7,152 nt of DNA from NCBI GenBank assembly GCA_035553355.1, contig DATMJW010000057.1, positions 1-7,152 on the forward strand, written 5' to 3'. Within the stretch, counting starts at the first letter, position 1; every line of letters begins with the position of its first letter. The translations under genes were made by a program, and so were the position numbers. This DNA comes from Gaiellasilicea sp035553355. Lineage in GTDB: Bacteria > Actinomycetota > Thermoleophilia > Gaiellales > Gaiellaceae. Positions 5,688 to 7,152 of the stretch are shown here, piece after piece. The notes below the pieces were generated by a model. The model was not told the DNA's origin and searched no databases. It saw only the letters and a program-made list of their open reading frames with translations.

Positions 5688-6089
5688 CTACGACTGCGGG
5701 TCGAGCTCGAGCGCGCAGCTGTTGATGCAGTAGCGCAGCCCGTTGGGGCCGGGGCCGTCGGGGAAGACGTGCCCGAGGTGCCCGCCGCAGGTCGCGCACA
5801 TCACCTCGGTCCGGATCATCCCGTAGCTCCTGTCGGTCTCGGTGACGACGCTGTCGAGGCTCGTCGGCTCGACGAAGCTCGGCCAACCGGAGCCGGAGTC
5901 GAACTTCGCGTCGGACCGGAAGAGCTCGGTACCGCAGCCGGCGCAGCGATAGACGCCGGGCTCCTTCGCGTCGACGTACTCGCCGGTGAACGGCCGCTCC
6001 GTCCCCTTGCGGCGCAGGACGTCGTACTGGTCCGGCGAGAGCTGCGCCTTCCACTCCTGCTCCGACTTCTGGATCCGCGGCGTGCTCAC
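5688..6089 (-). CDS. msrB: Peptide-methionine (R)-S-oxide reductase MsrB
   Basis: This 133-residue cytoplasmic enzyme reduces methionine-R-sulfoxide in oxidised proteins back to methionine. It is a full-length single-domain MsrB. Zinc is held by two CxxC pairs, C49/C52 (CAGC) and C98/C101 (CATC). The fold signature is there in GWPSF (68-72) and GGHLGHVF (102-109). The catalytic cysteine is C121 in RYCINSCAL. The common resolving-cysteine position in the SGxGWPSF motif holds serine here (S67), while an extra cysteine, C125, lies four residues after the catalytic one. The frame is open far upstream, but MsrB homology begins at about the GTG at 6089. A TACCTT hexamer ends 6 bases before that GTG, which suggests a leaderless mRNA; the GGAG between them is too close to act as a normal ribosome binding site. 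It lies 14 bases after the hemolysin III-like gene, so co-transcription is also likely. Confidence 0.96.
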   Translation of the reverse strand: MSTPRIQKSEQEWKAQLSPDQYDVLRRKGTERPFTGEYVDAKEPGVYRCAGCGTELFRSDAKFDSGSGWPSFVEPTSLDSVVTETDRSYGMIRTEVMCATCGGHLGHVFPDGPGPNGLRYCINSCALELDPQS

Positions 6090-6095
6090 CGCTCC

Positions 6096-6101
6096 AAGGT
6101 A
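6096..6101 (-). promoter_or_regulatory. Candidate -10 element for leaderless msrB mRNA
   Basis: TACCTT (TANNNT) on the minus strand is followed by GGAGCG and then the msrB GTG at 6089. This places the expected +1 on the G of the start codon. It occupies the 14-base gap between the hemolysin III-like gene and msrB, so it could give msrB its own transcript. Confidence 0.45.
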
Positions 6102-6103
6102 GC

Positions 6104-6748
6104 TCACGCGCGAGGGAGGACGTATCGGGCGATCGCGACGAAGTGCGCGGCGGCCGCGGCGATCACGAGGAGGTGGAAGATCTCGTGGTAGCCGAAGACG
6201 AGCGGGACGGGGTTCGGCCGCCGTGCCGCGTACATCGCGGCGCCGGCCGTGTAGAAGACGCCGCCGAGGAGCACGAGGAGCGCGGGCGCGGCGCCGAGGT
6301 CGACGAGTTGCGGCACCGTCGCGATCCCGACCCAGCCGAGCGCGATGAAGACGACGGCCGTCACCCACTTCGGCGCGTCGACCCAGAAGAGGTTGAGGAG
6401 GAGCGACACAGCCGCTCCCGCCCAGACGACGACGAGGACGGCCGTCGCCAGGCCGCCGTGGAACGCGAGCAGCGCGAACGGCGTGTAGGTGCCGGCGATG
6501 AGGAACGGGATCGCGGAGTGGTCGAGCCGCCGCATCCGCTGGCGTGTCTCCGGCGTGCGCCACACGACCCGGTGGTAGACGGCGCTGACGCCGAACATCG
6601 TCGCGAGCGCGACCCCGTACACCGCCATCGCGAGGCGTGCTCGCGCCGTGTCCGCGGCGATCACGATGCCCACACCGGCGGCGAGCGCCGCGAAGAACGC
6701 GTACTGGTGGAAGACGCCGCGGAGCCGCGGCCGCAGGTGCACGTCCAC
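6104..6748 (-). CDS. Hemolysin III / PAQR family seven-helix membrane protein
   Basis: This 214-residue integral membrane protein has the usual length and about seven hydrophobic helices of the HlyIII (TrhA-like) branch of the PAQR superfamily. It carries the conserved metal-site set: S55 and H59 in GVSAVYHRVVW, D76 in RRLDHSAIPFLIAGTYTP (73-90), and H188 and H192 in GYHEIFHLL near the last helix. In related proteins these residues bind zinc inside the membrane. Bacterial members have been linked to membrane-lipid homeostasis; true hemolytic activity is doubtful for most. The chosen GTG at 6748 opens straight into HLRPRLRGVFHQYAFF, the normal family N-terminus; a second GTG two codons on is possible. 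There is no clear ribosome binding site or promoter hexamer. It is followed after 14 bases by msrB, probably as an operon, and is divergent from tRNA-Lys across a 54-base gap. Confidence 0.93.
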   Translation of the reverse strand: MDVHLRPRLRGVFHQYAFFAALAAGVGIVIAADTARARLAMAVYGVALATMFGVSAVYHRVVWRTPETRQRMRRLDHSAIPFLIAGTYTPFALLAFHGGLATAVLVVVWAGAAVSLLLNLFWVDAPKWVTAVVFIALGWVGIATVPQLVDLGAAPALLVLLGGVFYTAGAAMYAARRPNPVPLVFGYHEIFHLLVIAAAAAHFVAIARYVLPRA

Positions 6749-6788
6749 GAATGGGAGTCTGCCGTAGGTGAGCAGCCCGTTCCGCGCC

Positions 6789-6794
6789 TACGAT
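6789..6794 (+). promoter_or_regulatory. Candidate -10 element for tRNA-Lys
   Basis: TACGAT (TANNNT) lies 8 bases before the first base of tRNA-Lys, so transcription would begin at or within a base or two of the mature 5' end. No -35 box is recognised upstream. Confidence 0.4.
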
Positions 6795-6802
6795 TCCCGC
6801 GG

Positions 6803-6875
6803 GGGCCGTTAGCTCAGCTGGTAGAGCAGGGGACTTTTAATCCCAAGGTCGCTGGTTCGAGCCCAGCACGGCCCA
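6803..6875 (+). tRNA. tRNA-Lys (anticodon UUU)
   Basis: A complete 73-base cloverleaf. The acceptor stem GGGCCGT pairs with ACGGCCC, then discriminator A at 6875. The D-arm is TAGCTCAGCTGGTAGAGC. The anticodon loop is CTTTTAA with TTT at 6836-6838. The anticodon stem has four pairs plus a G-A mismatch at its outer end. The T-arm GCTGG/CCAGC encloses TTCGAGC. The CCA is not encoded; CTTG follows. Confidence 0.97.
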
Positions 6876-6877
6876 CT

Positions 6878-6900
6878 TGCCGCGTTGAGACGTCGCGGCA
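6878..6900 (+). terminator. Hairpin just after tRNA-Lys, possible terminator without U-tract
   Basis: TGCCGCG (6878-6884), a 9-base loop, and CGCGGCA (6894-6900) form a perfect 7-bp stem starting 2 bases after the tRNA. It is GC-rich but no T-run follows. Such U-less hairpins are proposed as terminators in high-GC actinobacteria. It could instead be a processing signal for the tRNA 3' end, or chance. Confidence 0.35.
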
Positions 6901-6971
6901 CGCAGTGGTAGGTTCGCGCGGACAACTCCCACCGGAGGACGCGCCGCGCCGTTCAGATCCGCCGGTGCGCG

Positions 6972-7000
6972 TTGCCCCGGCGTCAGCGTCTTTGGATACT
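6972..7000 (+). promoter_or_regulatory. Housekeeping-type promoter for the rhodanese gene
   Basis: TTGCCC (6972-6977) and GATACT (6995-7000) are separated by 17 bases, the ideal sigma-70 spacing. Each matches 4 of 6 consensus bases. Transcription would start near 7007, leaving a leader of about 22 bases that contains the ribosome binding site. Confidence 0.5.
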
Positions 7001-7015
7001 GCGCGCGTCATCGAC

Positions 7016-7023
7016 GGAAGGAG
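7016..7023 (+). promoter_or_regulatory. Strong ribosome binding site of the rhodanese gene
   Basis: GGAAGGAG ends 5 bases before the ATG at 7029. It is the strongest Shine-Dalgarno sequence in the window and fixes the start. It contrasts with the apparently leaderless genes to the left. Confidence 0.75.
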
Positions 7024-7028
7024 CCCGA

Positions 7029-7152
7029 ATGCCGACAGCAGCAGAGATGGTGGCCGCTGCGAAGCAGCGCGTCGAGAACCTGAGCGTCGAGGAGACGGCG
7101 CGCGAGCTCGAGCGCGGCGACGCGCTGCTCGTGGACATCCGCGAGCCCGGCG
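7029..7152 (+). CDS. Rhodanese-like domain protein, N-terminal fragment
   Basis: Only the first 41 codons are present; the gene runs off the right edge. The protein starts MPTAAEMVAAAKQRVENLS, followed by a helix with EETARELERGDALL, and reaches LLVDIREPG. The DIREP motif is the hallmark of the first core strand of single-domain rhodanese proteins, which move sulfane sulfur via a catalytic cysteine. That cysteine would lie beyond the window, so activity cannot be judged. The ATG is well supported by GGAAGGAG 5 bases upstream and a plausible promoter. There is no signal peptide, so it is cytoplasmic. It follows tRNA-Lys after a 153-base gap with its own promoter, so it is an independent unit. 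Confidence 0.85.
   Translation, partial: MPTAAEMVAAAKQRVENLSVEETARELERGDALLVDIREPG

Noticed and set aside
5688..6563. MsrB as a 291-residue fusion with an upstream domain
   Set aside because: The upstream part is an out-of-frame reading of the hemolysin III-like gene. MsrB homology and a TANNNT hexamer point to GTG 6089.
6814..7011. A minus-strand open frame of 65 codons ending in RAGLEPATLGL-like sequence
   Set aside because: Its C-terminal part is the antisense reading of tRNA-Lys; this peptide is a known recurring artefact of translating tRNA genes backwards. No ribosome binding site or homology outside the tRNA.

Overview
The window is very GC-rich (by eye around 70% or more), gene-dense, and reads as an ordinary chromosomal stretch of a high-GC actinobacterium. 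A DUF4032 kinase-like protein, GTG starts, very short or overlapping gene junctions, tRNA genes without an encoded CCA end, and several apparent leaderless promoters all fit. The Thermoleophilia (Gaiellales/Solirubrobacterales type) is my best guess, but only an inference. I see no insertion sequence, prophage, CRISPR array or other clear sign of transfer.

Layout: (1) 1-1592, plus strand: the 3' end of a GH15 glucoamylase/trehalase-like hydrolase, translationally coupled to a DUF4032 kinase-fold protein. (2) 1589-3721, minus strand, read right to left: a class I SAM methyltransferase, then an unusual protein with a sigma-70 region-4 helix-turn-helix, one membrane segment and a proline-rich tail, then a cytoplasmic cyclophilin. 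(3) 3755-4390, plus strand: a lipoprotein histidine phosphatase, divergent from the methyltransferase across only 33 bases that hold a perfect inverted repeat. (4) 4374-5423, minus strand: a secreted peptidoglycan lytic transglycosylase with two peptidoglycan-binding domains and one LysM domain. (5) 5495-5651, minus strand: tRNA-Val(UAC) and tRNA-Glu(UUC), with Glu upstream. (6) 5688-6748, minus strand: a hemolysin III/PAQR-type seven-helix membrane protein followed by the methionine sulfoxide reductase MsrB. (7) 6803-7152, plus strand: tRNA-Lys(UUU), a short intergenic region with a hairpin and a promoter, and the first 41 codons of a rhodanese-domain protein cut by the window end.

The genes do not form one obvious pathway. 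GH15 and DUF4032 are clearly a coupled pair. HlyIII and MsrB are probably co-transcribed. The transglycosylase and the phosphatase lipoprotein act outside the membrane. The two most notable things are the membrane-anchored sigma-region-4 protein, which lacks the region 2 needed for promoter melting, and the repeated spacing of TANNNT hexamers exactly 6 bases before three start codons (8 bases before a fourth), which suggests that leaderless transcription is common here.

No gene-free stretch exceeds about 155 bases. The longest (6876-7028) holds the hairpin, promoter and ribosome binding site listed below. The 71-base gap at 5424-5494 holds an AT-richer patch (about 5477-5494) but no element I can name.
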